64,000 bases of DNA. Source: Psychrobacter sp. BI730 (GTDB lineage: Bacteria; Pseudomonadota; Gammaproteobacteria; Pseudomonadales; Moraxellaceae). The notes below the pieces were generated by a model. The model was given only the letters and a program-made list of their open reading frames with translations. It was not told where the DNA came from and ran no database searches. The position numbers were made by a program, and so were the translations under genes. This document shows positions 1 through 9,810 of the stretch, one piece after another. The stretch covers positions 1 to 64,000 of the forward strand of contig NZ_JAATTV010000007.1 in the NCBI RefSeq assembly GCF_013414195.1, in the 5' to 3' direction. Numbering within the stretch: the first letter of the stretch is position 1; each line of letters begins with the position of its first letter.

Positions 1-19
1 TGTCAGATTGAGTAGTCAT
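1..19 (-). CDS. Start of a leftward gene cut by the window edge
   Basis: An ATG on the reverse strand at 19-17 is preceded by a strong AGGAG ribosome-binding site (reverse complement of 28-32). Only six codons (MTTQSD) are inside the window, so the product cannot be named. It is divergent from clpA, with a 700-base gap between them. Confidence 0.6.
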
Positions 20-720
20 TGCTTATTCTCCTGTTAGTGGATTATAAGCAGTTACACAGTTTTTAGGAAAGGCTCGAGAGTAGAGCAATTTATTAATTTC
101 TTATACTGATATATGGCTCTATTAAAGCTTTACCTACAGTTCACTCCTTCTAAGCAATCCATATTAAAGCTCACCTTTATAGTGAGCTTTTTCGACTTTT
201 CAGTCACCTCTCTTATATATGAACTTTGCCTCTTAAAATAGTTTTATTATCCATAGAGTCTTGATTTTTATAATAAATAACCCTATCTATTAAAATAGCC
301 TGTTCAATAGTTTTAGACTAAGTATCTCAGTTAAACCTGCTAAAACCACGTCATTACTAGCTTCTCAACTATCAATCTCTCTTTTTATCTAATCAGTTTT
401 TCAACATTTAATATTCGTTATTAGAGTTGTCGCTACTAGCTTGTAGCACGCTTTGATACATTTTAGTCTGTGTTAATAGATTGACTCCGTTGAAGTATCG
501 TGTTGATATAAAGAAAAGCGGCCATTGATAGTTATGATTACTGTTGGCTGATAGCGAGATTATAGTATTTAATCAATAGTCTACCGCTCACCTCATTTAT
601 TCATGACTTCTAATAATACGAATATAGCCCTTGAACAATTCATCTACCGCCCTGATTTACTTACTAACTCATTCATAAAACTATCAATTATAAAGATAGA
701 TATAACCGTAGGAAGTTGTT
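20..720. other. Long intergenic region upstream of clpA
   Basis: This 701-base AT-rich stretch has no convincing gene. It holds the leader of the leftward gene at 1-19, a terminator-like hairpin at 166-192 and the clpA leader. In many gammaproteobacteria clpS lies directly before clpA, but no ClpS-like reading frame is visible here. A 45-codon frame at 603-740 overlaps the clpA start, has no ribosome-binding site and resembles nothing I know. Confidence 0.6.
166..192 (+). terminator. Orphan terminator-like hairpin
   Basis: A perfect 9-bp stem (166-174 with 182-190) with a 7-nt loop runs into five T residues on the plus strand. No plus-strand gene precedes it in the window, so it may end an unrecognised short transcript, or act in the leader of the leftward gene, where the T-run is weaker. 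Confidence 0.5.
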
Positions 721-3261
721 ATGTTAAGTCGTCATCTTGAAGTTTCTCTACGTTTAGCAATGACGCTTGCGCGCCAAAAATCGCATGAGTATCTCACTGT
801 TGAACACTTGCTTTTGGCCTTATTAGAAAACACTCATGCTGCCAATACGTTGACTGCTTGTAATGCTAATGTCTCGGCGTTGCGTACTGAGCTTGAGGTT
901 TATATTAATAAACACACGCCAACCATCGATGCTGATACAGAACAGTCACCGCAGCCGACTCAAAGCTTTGATCGTATCTTGCAGCGTGCTATTTTTCACG
1001 TGCAATCGATCGGTGGTGGTCGTTTGGTGGAAGGGTCTGATATTTTGGTCTCTATGTTTTCAGAACATGATACCTATGCTGTCTACTTGCTTAAAAAACA
1101 AGGCATCAGTCGCCTTGAGCTAACCCAGTATTTATCACATGGTCAAGATAAAGAAGAGCCATCTGAATCACGTGGTTCTGCAGGCACTGAGCGTCGTAGT
1201 GCTTCTGAAAAGACCAGTAAAGATCCCTTAGTTGAATTTGCGACCAATCTAAACCAGCGAGCTGCTGAAGGTAAAACCGATCCTTTGATTGGACGTGCTT
1301 CTGAAATTGAACGTGCTGCCCAAGTACTGTGCCGTCGTCGTAAAAATAACCCATTGCTAGTAGGTGAGCCTGGTGTAGGTAAAACTTCTATCGCTGAAGG
1401 TTTAGCATGGTTAATTATTAACGACAAAGCACCAAAGCCCCTTAACGGTTGCGTGATTTATAGCCTAGATATTGGTTCACTGATTGCGGGAACTAAGTAT
1501 CGCGGTGACTTTGAAAAACGCATGAAGTCATTGCTTGATGCGCTAAAGAAAAAACCAAATGCTATTCTTTTTATCGATGAAATTCATATGATTATTGGTG
1601 CTGGTTCATCTATGAGCAGCAATATGGATGTATCGAACCTTATCAAGCCAGCACTTGCTAACGGTGAGCTACGTTGTATCGGTTCAACAACCTTTACTGA
1701 ATATCGCCAAGTATTCGAAAAAGACCATGCATTGTCACGTCGTTTCCAAAAAATCGATGTTAAAGAACCAAGTGTGGATGATACCATCGATATCCTGCGT
1801 GGTCTAAAACCTCGTTATGAAGAATTTCACAATGTTGAGTATACGGATGAAGCGTTGGTCACAGCGGTACAGTTATCAGCCAAACATATTCATGAGCGTT
1901 TTTTACCTGACAAAGCCATTGACGTAATTGATGAAGCAGGTGCGTACAAGCGCTTAGGCGTGGTTCCTGATGTCGATGATATCGAAGCGGAAGAAAGTTT
2001 CATTGCTGATTTAGAGCAAGATTTCGATGCGCAGATTGATGCTGATATCGAAGGTATCGATAATGATACAGATAATGAAATGCAGGATGAAGCAGCGACT
2101 GCGAAAGCAAGCGATAGTGCTAAGTCAGCAGATGGTGTGAAATTATCAAAGGGTCAAAAGCCACCGATGAAAATTGATGTTGCTGATATCGAAGCTATTA
2201 TTGCTAAATTGGCACGTATTCCACCCAAATCTGTATCAAGTGATGATAAGAGTATCCTTGAGCACCTAGATCGAGATCTTAAGCACTTGGTATTTGGTCA
2301 AGATGAGGCGATTGCCACGTTGGCTGATGCTATCAAGCTATCACGTGCAGGATTAAAAGCACCTGATAAGCCAATCGGTTCGTTTATGTTTGCAGGTCCA
2401 ACTGGTGTGGGTAAAACAGAAGTGTCGCGTCAGCTAGCCAATTTGCTAGGTGTAGAGTTAGTACGCTTTGATATGTCAGAGTATATGGAAGCGCACACGG
2501 CATCACGCTTGATCGGTGCGCCTCCAGGTTATGTTGGCTATGATCAAGGTGGTTTGCTCACCGAAAAAATCAATCAGCATCCACATTGTGTGTTGTTGCT
2601 TGATGAGATTGAAAAGGCGCATCCAGATGTCTTTAACTTGTTACTACAAGTCATGGATCATGGTACGTTGACCGATAACAATGGTCGTGTGGCAATCTTT
2701 AAACAGGTCATCGTTATTATGACAACGAACGTTGGTGCTGATAGTATCAGTCGCTCGTCAATGGGCTTCACTCAACAAGACCATAGCCGTGATAATACAG
2801 AATCACTGAAACGTGTCTTCACGCCAGAGTTCCGTAATCGTTTAGACGCCATTATTCAGTTCAACCCTCTAGATACGTCAGTTGTTGTATCAGTTGTCGA
2901 TAAGTTCTTGGTTGAATTGCAAGTGCAGCTTGATGATAAGCAAGTGACATTAGAGATTGATGATGATGTACGTGACTACTTGGCGGATAAAGGCTATGAC
3001 CGTCTAATGGGTGCACGTCCGATGCAGCGTTTGATTCAGGATGAAATCAAAAAACCATTGGCAAGTATGATTTTGTTTGGTGATTTGGTCAATGGCGGTG
3101 TCGTACATCTGACTTTAGAGCCTAAAGTCGATGATTCTCAAGAGAATGATACGATGAAGCCTGATAAGGTGTCAGACAAAGGCTCAGCTGATAGTCGTAT
3201 TATTCTGACAGTCGTTGAAACTCATGAACCACAACCCGATTCTGAATCTCTTGCTAGCTAA
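721..3261 (+). CDS. clpA: ATP-dependent Clp protease ATP-binding subunit ClpA
   Basis: ClpA is the AAA+ unfoldase that feeds substrates to the ClpP peptidase in the cytosol. The 846-residue protein has a Clp N-domain (about 1-145), a first AAA module with Walker A K221 and Walker B D286-E287, and a second with Walker A K565 and Walker B D628-E629. The ClpP-docking loop reads MGF rather than IGL or IGF. Between the modules, about residues 412-482, is an acidic low-complexity insertion absent from E. coli ClpA as I remember it. AGGAAG six bases before the ATG supports the start. The adaptor gene clpS is not adjacent. Confidence 0.95.
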   Translation: MLSRHLEVSLRLAMTLARQKSHEYLTVEHLLLALLENTHAANTLTACNANVSALRTELEVYINKHTPTIDADTEQSPQPTQSFDRILQRAIFHVQSIGGGRLVEGSDILVSMFSEHDTYAVYLLKKQGISRLELTQYLSHGQDKEEPSESRGSAGTERRSASEKTSKDPLVEFATNLNQRAAEGKTDPLIGRASEIERAAQVLCRRRKNNPLLVGEPGVGKTSIAEGLAWLIINDKAPKPLNGCVIYSLDIGSLIAGTKYRGDFEKRMKSLLDALKKKPNAILFIDEIHMIIGAGSSMSSNMDVSNLIKPALANGELRCIGSTTFTEYRQVFEKDHALSRRFQKIDVKEPSVDDTIDILRGLKPRYEEFHNVEYTDEALVTAVQLSAKHIHERFLPDKAIDVIDEAGAYKRLGVVPDVDDIEAEESFIADLEQDFDAQIDADIEGIDNDTDNEMQDEAATAKASDSAKSADGVKLSKGQKPPMKIDVADIEAIIAKLARIPPKSVSSDDKSILEHLDRDLKHLVFGQDEAIATLADAIKLSRAGLKAPDKPIGSFMFAGPTGVGKTEVSRQLANLLGVELVRFDMSEYMEAHTASRLIGAPPGYVGYDQGGLLTEKINQHPHCVLLLDEIEKAHPDVFNLLLQVMDHGTLTDNNGRVAIFKQVIVIMTTNVGADSISRSSMGFTQQDHSRDNTESLKRVFTPEFRNRLDAIIQFNPLDTSVVVSVVDKFLVELQVQLDDKQVTLEIDDDVRDYLADKGYDRLMGARPMQRLIQDEIKKPLASMILFGDLVNGGVVHLTLEPKVDDSQENDTMKPDKVSDKGSADSRIILTVVETHEPQPDSESLAS

Positions 3262-3282
3262 GTTGTTTAATATTGATGTCAC

Positions 3283-3320
3283 AAAAACGGCTACCGTATT
3301 ACTGCGGTAGCCGTTTTTTT
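3283..3320 (+). terminator. clpA terminator
   Basis: An 11-bp GC-rich stem (AACGGCTACCG with its complement) around a short loop is followed by a run of seven T residues, 20 bases after the clpA stop. A run of A on the left would allow use in both directions. Confidence 0.9.
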
Positions 3321-3441
3321 ATTGCTATAATTCATCAACAAAGTGCACACTATTTTTTGTTAGTATGATTATTTATAGTAAGCTGGCTTTAACAAATCTA
3401 TTGAACTTATAACAAGATAACAAGTATAAAAAGGACACACT

Positions 3442-4179
3442 ATGGAACTGTTCGATGAACCGACAACCAAGACTCCAGAACAAAAACAAGCGATTTTAGA
3501 TAATGTCCGTTTACCAGAAGATTGGAAAACGGCATTAGCAGATGAATTAACGTCTGAGAATATGGACAATCTACGTGCGTTCTTAAAAGAGGCGTATCAG
3601 TCGGATGATAGTATCTATCCGCCTGCACCATTAATGTTCAATGCGCTGAACCTCACGCCTTTATCGCAAGTCAAAGTGGTAATCTTGGGCCAAGATCCTT
3701 ACCATCGTCCAGGTCAGGCTATGGGGTTATCATTTTCTGTTCCTAAAGCCATTCCTAAGCCACCATCACTAAATAACTTGCTCAAAGAAATGGCAGATGA
3801 CATTGGTATTCGCCCTTCAGCGCATGGCGATTTGACATACTGGGCGCAGCAAGGCGTTCTACTGCTTAATAGCTCACTAACTGTGCGAGAAGGCGAGCCA
3901 AACAGTCATCAAAATAAAGGTTGGGAACAGTTTACTGATGCCGTCATCGACGCAGTCAATGAACAGACCAAGCATACCGTGTTTATTTTGTGGGGTAGTA
4001 AAGCCCAGAAGAAAGGCAAGTATATCGATACAGATAAGCATTTGATTCTGACAGCGGTACATCCATCACCACTTGCGGCAAACCGTGGCAGCTTCTTTGG
4101 CACTAAACCTTTTTCTAAAACAAATGATTATTTGGTGCAGTATGGCCAAACTCCAATTGACTGGCAATTACCACAATAA
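3442..4179 (+). CDS. ung: Uracil-DNA glycosylase
   Basis: Removes uracil from DNA as the first step of base excision repair. The 245-residue protein carries the family 1 motif GQDPYH at 83-88, with D85 the water-activating residue, and the second motif HPSPL with H207. Length is slightly above the E. coli enzyme because of an N-terminal extension of about 15-20 residues. AAGGA precedes the ATG. The stop codon directly abuts the ATG of tadA, suggesting co-transcription and perhaps translational coupling. Confidence 0.96.
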   Translation: MELFDEPTTKTPEQKQAILDNVRLPEDWKTALADELTSENMDNLRAFLKEAYQSDDSIYPPAPLMFNALNLTPLSQVKVVILGQDPYHRPGQAMGLSFSVPKAIPKPPSLNNLLKEMADDIGIRPSAHGDLTYWAQQGVLLLNSSLTVREGEPNSHQNKGWEQFTDAVIDAVNEQTKHTVFILWGSKAQKKGKYIDTDKHLILTAVHPSPLAANRGSFFGTKPFSKTNDYLVQYGQTPIDWQLPQ

Positions 4180-4731
4180 ATGCAAAATATACAGAATGTA
4201 AGCTTAATGCCGTACCAATCTTTAAATATTCAGGTCAGCACCTTTTGGTTAGCTGAAGATGTTATATGGATGCAACAAGCAATCCAACTTGCTAAGCAAG
4301 GTGCTGAGCGTGGAGAGGTGCCGGTAGGTGCGGTATTGGTACATGATCAGCAGATTATCGGCCGAGGTTTTAATCAACCCATCAGTAGCCATGATGCTAC
4401 TGCTCATGCAGAGATAGTTGCATTAAGAGATGCTTGTACGCGTTTAGAAAATTATCGACTGCCGCTACAGACTACTTTATATGTCACTCTGGAGCCGTGT
4501 ACAATGTGTATTGGTGCATTAATTCATGCGCGTGTAAACAAGCTGGTGTACGCAGCGAGTGAACCGCGTGCTGGGATGGTTGGTAGTCAAATGGACTTAT
4601 CATTACAACCTTTCTATAATCACAGTATTCAAGCCTATGGTGGATTATGCAGCGAGCATAGTAGTCAAATACTCAAGACGTTTTTTCGTGAGCGTAGGCA
4701 AGTGGCAAAAAAGAATAAGGTCACTATGTAA
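4180..4731 (+). CDS. tadA: tRNA-specific adenosine-34 deaminase
   Basis: Converts A34 to inosine in the tRNA-Arg(ACG) wobble position; it belongs to the zinc-dependent cytidine deaminase fold. The HAE motif (H76, E78) and PCTMC (C107, C110) supply the zinc ligands and proton-shuttle glutamate. The first ATG touches the ung stop; ATG at 4207 or 4270 would also leave the catalytic domain intact, and similarity to E. coli TadA starts near residue 25. No separate ribosome-binding site is evident, so translation may be coupled to ung. Confidence 0.93.
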   Translation: MQNIQNVSLMPYQSLNIQVSTFWLAEDVIWMQQAIQLAKQGAERGEVPVGAVLVHDQQIIGRGFNQPISSHDATAHAEIVALRDACTRLENYRLPLQTTLYVTLEPCTMCIGALIHARVNKLVYAASEPRAGMVGSQMDLSLQPFYNHSIQAYGGLCSEHSSQILKTFFRERRQVAKKNKVTM

Positions 4732-4789
4732 ATTCAAAATACTAATAAACAAGATATCAGTCTTGGTGCTAGTGGTCACGATGATTTTT

Positions 4790-4798
4790 TGCTATAAT
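4790..4798 (+). promoter_or_regulatory. Possible extended -10 promoter for cmk
   Basis: TGCTATAAT is a perfect extended -10 element, 122 bases before the cmk start. No good -35 hexamer is at the matching distance, as is common for extended -10 promoters. Inference from sequence only. Confidence 0.45.
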
Positions 4799-4920
4799 AT
4801 TGCCCTATTTGATAGTACCTATTTTAATGGGCTATTAAAGATCTAACATACGAATAAATATTGTTTTATTAATGACATACGATAAGCGATATAAGTAACG
4901 CATATTATTGAGTAAGTATT

Positions 4921-5688
4921 ATGACTAGTTCTACACCTGATAATGTTTTACTCAATACAGAGGATAGCCATACCTCATCAGTGCGCTACCCTGTTATTTG
5001 TATCGATGGTCCTAGTGGCGCTGGTAAAGGCACTGTCACATGGCGTCTAGCACAAGTGTTAGGCTATCAGTTGTTAGATTCTGGTGCGCTTTATAGGATT
5101 GTTGGGCTAAAAGCCTTTGAAGCGGGTTTGATTAGCGCAGATGCTAGCCAACCAATTGATGAAAATACTGTATTAGCATTGACTGAAAGCTTAGAGATAG
5201 CGTTTGTGCCGAACAATGACTCAGGGCGTGTAGACATCATTGTTAATGGACAAGCAGTAGGTGAGCAAGTACGCAATGAAACGGTTGGAGGCTATGCATC
5301 ACAGATAGCTGTCTTTCCACAGGTTCGCCAAGCATTGCTTAAGCTACAACAAGATATGGCTACCCGTTCAGGTTTGGTTGCTGATGGTCGCGATATGGGT
5401 ACAGTTGTTTTTCCAGATGCTGATGTTAAGGTGTTTTTGACAGCCAGTGCTGAGGCACGTGCTGAGCGCCGTGTGACTCAGTTATTGAACGCTGGTCAAA
5501 CAGCAGATTTTGAGGCAATTTTAGCGACGATAAAAGAGCGTGATGACCGTGATGAAAATCGTAGTACAGCGCCATCGAAGCCTGCGGCAGATGCTTTATT
5601 GCTTGATAGTTCAGCGCTTAATGCTGATGCAGTATATGAGCAAGTCAAAAAGCATTGCCAAGATAAAGGTGTGTTTTTCACTAGTTAG
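4921..5688 (+). CDS. cmk: Cytidylate kinase
   Basis: Phosphorylates CMP and dCMP to the diphosphates with ATP. The P-loop GPSGAGKGT covers residues 30-38, followed by the LLDSGALYR nucleotide-binding segment and the VADGRDMGTVVFPDA segment typical of Cmk. At 255 residues it is about 25 longer than E. coli Cmk owing to a leader of about 20 residues before the first strand. The order cmk-rpsA is conserved in gammaproteobacteria. Confidence 0.95.
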   Translation: MTSSTPDNVLLNTEDSHTSSVRYPVICIDGPSGAGKGTVTWRLAQVLGYQLLDSGALYRIVGLKAFEAGLISADASQPIDENTVLALTESLEIAFVPNNDSGRVDIIVNGQAVGEQVRNETVGGYASQIAVFPQVRQALLKLQQDMATRSGLVADGRDMGTVVFPDADVKVFLTASAEARAERRVTQLLNAGQTADFEAILATIKERDDRDENRSTAPSKPAADALLLDSSALNADAVYEQVKKHCQDKGVFFTS

Positions 5689-5995
5689 TTATTTAATAGC
5701 TAGTAAAAACAACATATTAAGTACTAAAAAGTTTCCTATTAATCATTATTTTAGTATAAAATAATACGGCTAAGTTAAATTTTATTAAAGCGGTAAGAAA
5801 AACTTAGTTTATTCAAGATATTGCATTCGATATAAGACAGTTGTTGTTAGTCAGTTTTAATTACGATGAGCTCGCTATCAACAAACGTTTTTTTATATGA
5901 TTGCATGGGATATAAAACCAGTATTTCGTTCTATACAATCATAAATTTGATCCGTACTGTGCTGGACAGGATACGGCTATACAAAGGTAGACATA
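5689..5995. other. cmk-rpsA intergenic region and rpsA leader
   Basis: 307 AT-rich bases with no reading frame of note and no clear terminator. It should hold the rpsA promoter and a leader; S1 represses its own translation through structured leaders in other gammaproteobacteria, but I could not define a specific structure by eye. Confidence 0.5.
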
Positions 5996-7684
5996 ATGGA
6001 ATCATTTGCTGAACTATTTGAAGCGAGCATTGAAGAGCAGGGCCTAGATATCGAGCGTGGCTCGGTTATTACAGGTGCTGTTGTGGCCATCGATAGCGAT
6101 TGGATCACAGTAGATACTGGTCTTAAATCTGAAGGTATCGTCGCTCGTGAAGAGTTTTTAAGCGAAGAAGGCGAACTTGAAGTTGAAGTTGGCGATAGCG
6201 TTGATGTCGTAGTTGAAGCGGTTGATAACGGCATGGGTCAAACCTTGCTGTCACGTGAGAAAGCTAAACGTGTTGAAACTTGGAACTTCCTTGAAAAAAT
6301 CGCTGATAACGATGAAATCGTTAAAGGTATTATCTCAAGCAAAGTTAAAGGCGGTTTCACTGTAGATATCGGTTCAGTACGCGCGTTCTTACCAGGTTCA
6401 TTGGTAGATGTACGTCCTATCCGTGATACAACGCATCTTGAAGGCAAAGAGCTAGAATTCAAAGTCATCAAACTTGACCAGAAACGCAACAACGTTGTTG
6501 TTAGCCGTCGTGCAGTTATGGAAGCTGAAAACTCAGCTGAGCGCGAAGAGCTATTGAACAAGCTTGAAGAAGGCATCGAGATCGAAGGTATCGTTAAGAA
6601 CCTTACTGATTACGGCGCGTTCGTTGATCTAGGTGGTATCGATGGTCTATTGCACATCACTGACATGGCATGGCGCCGTATCAAGCACCCATCTGAAGTT
6701 GTTGAAGTTGGCCAAGACCTAAAAGTTAAAGTACTGAAGTTTGACCGTGAACGCAACCGCGTTAGCCTAGGTCTAAAACAACTTGGTACTGATCCTTGGG
6801 ATAACGTTGGCGGCACTTACCCAGTAGGTAGTGTTGTAAAAGCTCGCGTAACTAACTTGACTGACTATGGTTGTTTCGCTGAGATTTCTGAAGGTATTGA
6901 AGGTCTAGTACACGTATCAGAAATGGATCATACCAACAAAAACATCCACCCATCTAAAGTTGTTCAAGTGGGCGATGAAGTTGAAGTAATGATTCTTGAT
7001 ATCGATGAAGAACGTCGTCGTATCAGCCTAGGTATCAAACAAACTCTAGCTAACCCATGGGATGAGTTTGATAAGAAACATGAGCGCGGTGATAAAATCA
7101 CTGGTACTATCAAATCAATCACTGACTTCGGTATCTTTATCGGTCTAGACGGTGGTATTGATGGTCTTGTTCATCTATCTGATATCTCTTGGAACGAAAC
7201 TGGCGAAGATGCTATTCGTAACTACAACAAAGGCGACACCGTTGAAGCAATGGTATTGTCTGTAGATGCAGAAGCTAACCGTATCAGCCTAGGCGTGAAG
7301 CAGTTAAGCTCTGATCCATTCAACGAATACCTAGTCAACAATGACCGTGGTGCTATCGTTAATGGTAAAGTAAAAGAAGTAGACGCTAAAGGCGCTACTA
7401 TCGAACTTGCTGACGAAGTTGAAGCTTATCTACGTGCTTCTGAAATCCAACGTGACCGCGTTGAAGATGCAACTAAGCATCTGACTGTTGGTGATGACGT
7501 TGAAGCGAAAATCATCAGTGTTGATCGTAAAACACGCAATATCAACTTGTCTATCAAAGCGAAAGACGAAGCTGAAGAGCGTCAAGCGATTAAAGATCTT
7601 GGTAGCACGAATACTACTGCTGCTCCAGGTTCTGATGCACAGCCAAAAACGATTGGTGATTTGATCAAAGAGCAAATGCAGTAA
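5996..7684 (+). CDS. rpsA: 30S ribosomal protein S1
   Basis: S1 binds mRNA on the 30S subunit and helps unfold leaders for initiation. The 562-residue protein has the six S1/OB repeats of full-length proteobacterial S1, visible as repeated phrases such as [37 protein letters not shown] and [20 protein letters not shown]. The first two domains anchor to the ribosome, the rest bind RNA. It is followed by a strong terminator, so it is separate from ihfB. Confidence 0.97.
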   Translation: MESFAELFEASIEEQGLDIERGSVITGAVVAIDSDWITVDTGLKSEGIVAREEFLSEEGELEVEVGDSVDVVVEAVDNGMGQTLLSREKAKRVETWNFLEKIADNDEIVKGIISSKVKGGFTVDIGSVRAFLPGSLVDVRPIRDTTHLEGKELEFKVIKLDQKRNNVVVSRRAVMEAENSAEREELLNKLEEGIEIEGIVKNLTDYGAFVDLGGIDGLLHITDMAWRRIKHPSEVVEVGQDLKVKVLKFDRERNRVSLGLKQLGTDPWDNVGGTYPVGSVVKARVTNLTDYGCFAEISEGIEGLVHVSEMDHTNKNIHPSKVVQVGDEVEVMILDIDEERRRISLGIKQTLANPWDEFDKKHERGDKITGTIKSITDFGIFIGLDGGIDGLVHLSDISWNETGEDAIRNYNKGDTVEAMVLSVDAEANRISLGVKQLSSDPFNEYLVNNDRGAIVNGKVKEVDAKGATIELADEVEAYLRASEIQRDRVEDATKHLTVGDDVEAKIISVDRKTRNINLSIKAKDEAEERQAIKDLGSTNTTAAPGSDAQPKTIGDLIKEQMQ

Positions 7685-7713
7685 GCTGCAAACTATTGAT
7701 ATAAAAGTAATAT

Positions 7714-7741
7714 AAAAAAAGCGACTTCGGTCGCTTTTTTT
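7714..7741 (+). terminator. rpsA terminator
   Basis: GCGAC-TTCG-GTCGC, a stem capped by a UUCG tetraloop, lies between an A-run and a run of seven T residues, 30 bases after the rpsA stop. Confidence 0.92.
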
Positions 7742-8007
7742 ATGATTAGATTTTATTAACACAGTTAGTAATAGAGGTTTTTAGCCAAATGGGCAAACTC
7801 TTATTCCCATTTACGCTAATATCCGCTATCATTTGCACCATTGAGTAACGAGATGATAGTTATAAGCTTTTTATAGTCATAATATGATTCTGAATGTTAG
7901 TTTTCAAAGATTCAGTATATATAGTTTAATTATCCAAACGCATTTACGTACTATAGAGCGTTGACTTATCATCAGCTTATCCATCAATCAACAAGGCAAG
8001 CGTAATA
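7742..8007. other. Region between the rpsA terminator and ihfB
   Basis: 266 AT-rich bases with no gene (323 counting the terminator and its flank). It presumably carries the ihfB promoter, but no hexamer pair stands out. Confidence 0.5.
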
Positions 8008-8313
8008 ATGCAGCAAGCGATTAACAAATCCGAATTTATTAGTAATTTGAGTGCAAACTGTGACAACATGGCAGACACCGTGGTTGATGACGCAGTGCGT
8101 GAAATCTTAAACTTGATGACCCATACTTTAGCCAATGATGGCCGAGTCGAAGTTCGCGGATTCGGTAGTTTTTGTCTACATCACCGCCGTGCCCGTATGG
8201 GACGCAATCCTAAGACAGGTGAAAGCGTACCTGTGCCGGCTAAAGCGATCCCACATTTTAAGCCAGGCAAGGCCTTACGCGAAGCAGTAAACGATACGGT
8301 AGCAAACGGTTAA
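8008..8313 (+). CDS. ihfB: Integration host factor subunit beta
   Basis: IHF-beta pairs with IHF-alpha to bend DNA at specific sites. The 101-residue protein shows the bacterial DNA-binding family pattern: RVEVRGFGSF, then the beta-ribbon arm with the GRNPKTGE signature and the conserved proline, then PHFKPGKALRE. IhfB rather than HU is favoured by the position after rpsA, as in E. coli, and by the VPVPAKAIPHFKPGK arm. The gene for the alpha subunit is outside the window. Confidence 0.92.
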   Translation: MQQAINKSEFISNLSANCDNMADTVVDDAVREILNLMTHTLANDGRVEVRGFGSFCLHHRRARMGRNPKTGESVPVPAKAIPHFKPGKALREAVNDTVANG

Positions 8314-8375
8314 TTAAACCAGCACTGGCTATCTAACCGTCAAAATTTATCATTCCAAACTGAGGTAACTGTCTC

Positions 8376-8783
8376 ATGCGCTTTCTACTATTTGTATTGC
8401 TATTCTTGAGCTTTGCCTATTCACTTGGTTTGGTATTAGCAAATAATACTGAGGTCGGAGTCAACCTACTGTTTTCACAAGCACCTACGATGAATCTAGG
8501 GTTGCTACTTATTTTGTGCTTGATGCTAGGTATTGTTATTGGTATTTTACTGGCATTGCTTATCTTTCGTGTGCTGCAAAATAAGTGGGAAATCTCACGT
8601 CTGCAAAAAGCAAATGTAAATCTACAAGAGCAATTGACTCAGGCCAATACAGTTATCGATCGTCAAGCAAGCGCGCCAACAGTAGATGAAGCTGTTTATG
8701 GTGCTTCTGCTACCAATGTACAGAATACTGACGCAACTAGCCTTACTGAAGGCTCTACTCTGTCCAAGCGTAGACGAGATTAA
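8376..8783 (+). CDS. lapA: LapA-family (DUF1049) inner membrane protein
   Basis: 135 residues with two hydrophobic segments (about 1-22 and 44-68) followed by a cytoplasmic coiled-coil stretch rich in Gln and Asn, the topology of LapA/YciS. Position between ihfB and pyrF matches E. coli, where lapA-lapB lies before pyrF; here lapB is missing. In E. coli LapA and LapB tune LpxC turnover and so lipopolysaccharide synthesis. Whether the protein does this without LapB is unknown. Confidence 0.8.
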   Translation: MRFLLFVLLFLSFAYSLGLVLANNTEVGVNLLFSQAPTMNLGLLLILCLMLGIVIGILLALLIFRVLQNKWEISRLQKANVNLQEQLTQANTVIDRQASAPTVDEAVYGASATNVQNTDATSLTEGSTLSKRRRD

Positions 8784-8886
8784 GTCGTTAAGTGATTTTT
8801 TATGTGATCTGCTAAGTGATAGCTTAACGAACGCAGTACTGACCTCAAATACAATACTTTGATAATTCAAAATATATGGTAAAACC

Positions 8887-9585
8887 ATGAATAATGTAAT
8901 TAACTCTCCAGTTGTCGTCGCTCTAGACAATATGACGATAGAGGCGTCTCTAGCGCTAGCTGACCAGTTAGATCCATCCCAATGTCGATTGAAAGTCGGT
9001 AAAGAGCTATTTACCCGTTGTGGTCCTGATATCATCAAGGCATTACATCAACGTGATTTTGAAGTGTTCTTAGACTTAAAATTCCATGACATTCCGAATA
9101 CCACTGCTCAAGCAGTATTGGCTGCCGCTGAGCTTGGTGTCTGGATGGTGAATGTCCATGCTAGCGCAGGTCTAGAGGCCATGTCGTTGGCAAAACAGCG
9201 CTTGCTAGATAGAGATCTTGATACCTTGCTCATCGCAGTTACCGTATTGACCTCCATGGATAGTGAAGCGTTGATGCAAACAGGCATCACTGATAGCTTA
9301 GATACCCAAGTAAGCCGATTAGCACAATTGACCAAGCAAGCTGGTCTTGATGGGGTAGTTTGCTCGGCTCAAGAAGCAAAGGCACTCAAAGCATTATGTG
9401 GTCAAGACTTCAAACTGGTAACGCCTGGTATTCGCTTAGCTGAAGACAATGCAGATGATCAAAAACGTATCTGTACACCAAGTCAGGCGCTAATAGACGG
9501 TTCTGATTATTTAGTCATTGGCCGTTCGATCACTCAAGCCTCAGACCCTGCTGCTAAACTACAGACAATACTTCAAAGTATTTAA
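8887..9585 (+). CDS. pyrF: Orotidine 5'-phosphate decarboxylase
   Basis: Last step of UMP synthesis, OMP to UMP plus CO2. The 232-residue TIM-barrel has the class I signature [12 protein letters not shown] with the charged network D63, K65 and D68, and the phosphate-binding loops VTPGIR and VIGRSIT. It ends the ihfB-lapA-pyrF cluster and is followed by a terminator. Confidence 0.97.
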   Translation: MNNVINSPVVVALDNMTIEASLALADQLDPSQCRLKVGKELFTRCGPDIIKALHQRDFEVFLDLKFHDIPNTTAQAVLAAAELGVWMVNVHASAGLEAMSLAKQRLLDRDLDTLLIAVTVLTSMDSEALMQTGITDSLDTQVSRLAQLTKQAGLDGVVCSAQEAKALKALCGQDFKLVTPGIRLAEDNADDQKRICTPSQALIDGSDYLVIGRSITQASDPAAKLQTILQSI

Positions 9586-9603
9586 GTTTGAATAAATGTT
9601 AAG

Positions 9604-9634
9604 AAAAAGAGACAGCCTAAATGGCTGTCTTTTT
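9604..9634 (+). terminator. pyrF terminator
   Basis: AAAGAGACAGCC pairs across a short loop with GGCTGTCTTTTT, 20 bases after the pyrF stop. Confidence 0.9.
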
Positions 9635-9810
9635 ACTTTTTGATGGTCGAGGAAAAGCTGCTACACTACTTAAATTTATTGTTACAACCTGTCTAAAATA
9701 TAATAACTATATTAAAAACGCTCATTTAGCTAAATATCAGTAGTACTGCTATGAGCGTCTATCGCTAATTAGATTTTTAATAATAACGCCACTAAGTGAT
9801 GTTGGATAAT

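Noticed and set aside
603..740. 45-codon reading frame overlapping the clpA start, considered as a ClpS remnant
   Set aside because: No ribosome-binding site, no ClpS motif, and it overlaps clpA in another frame.
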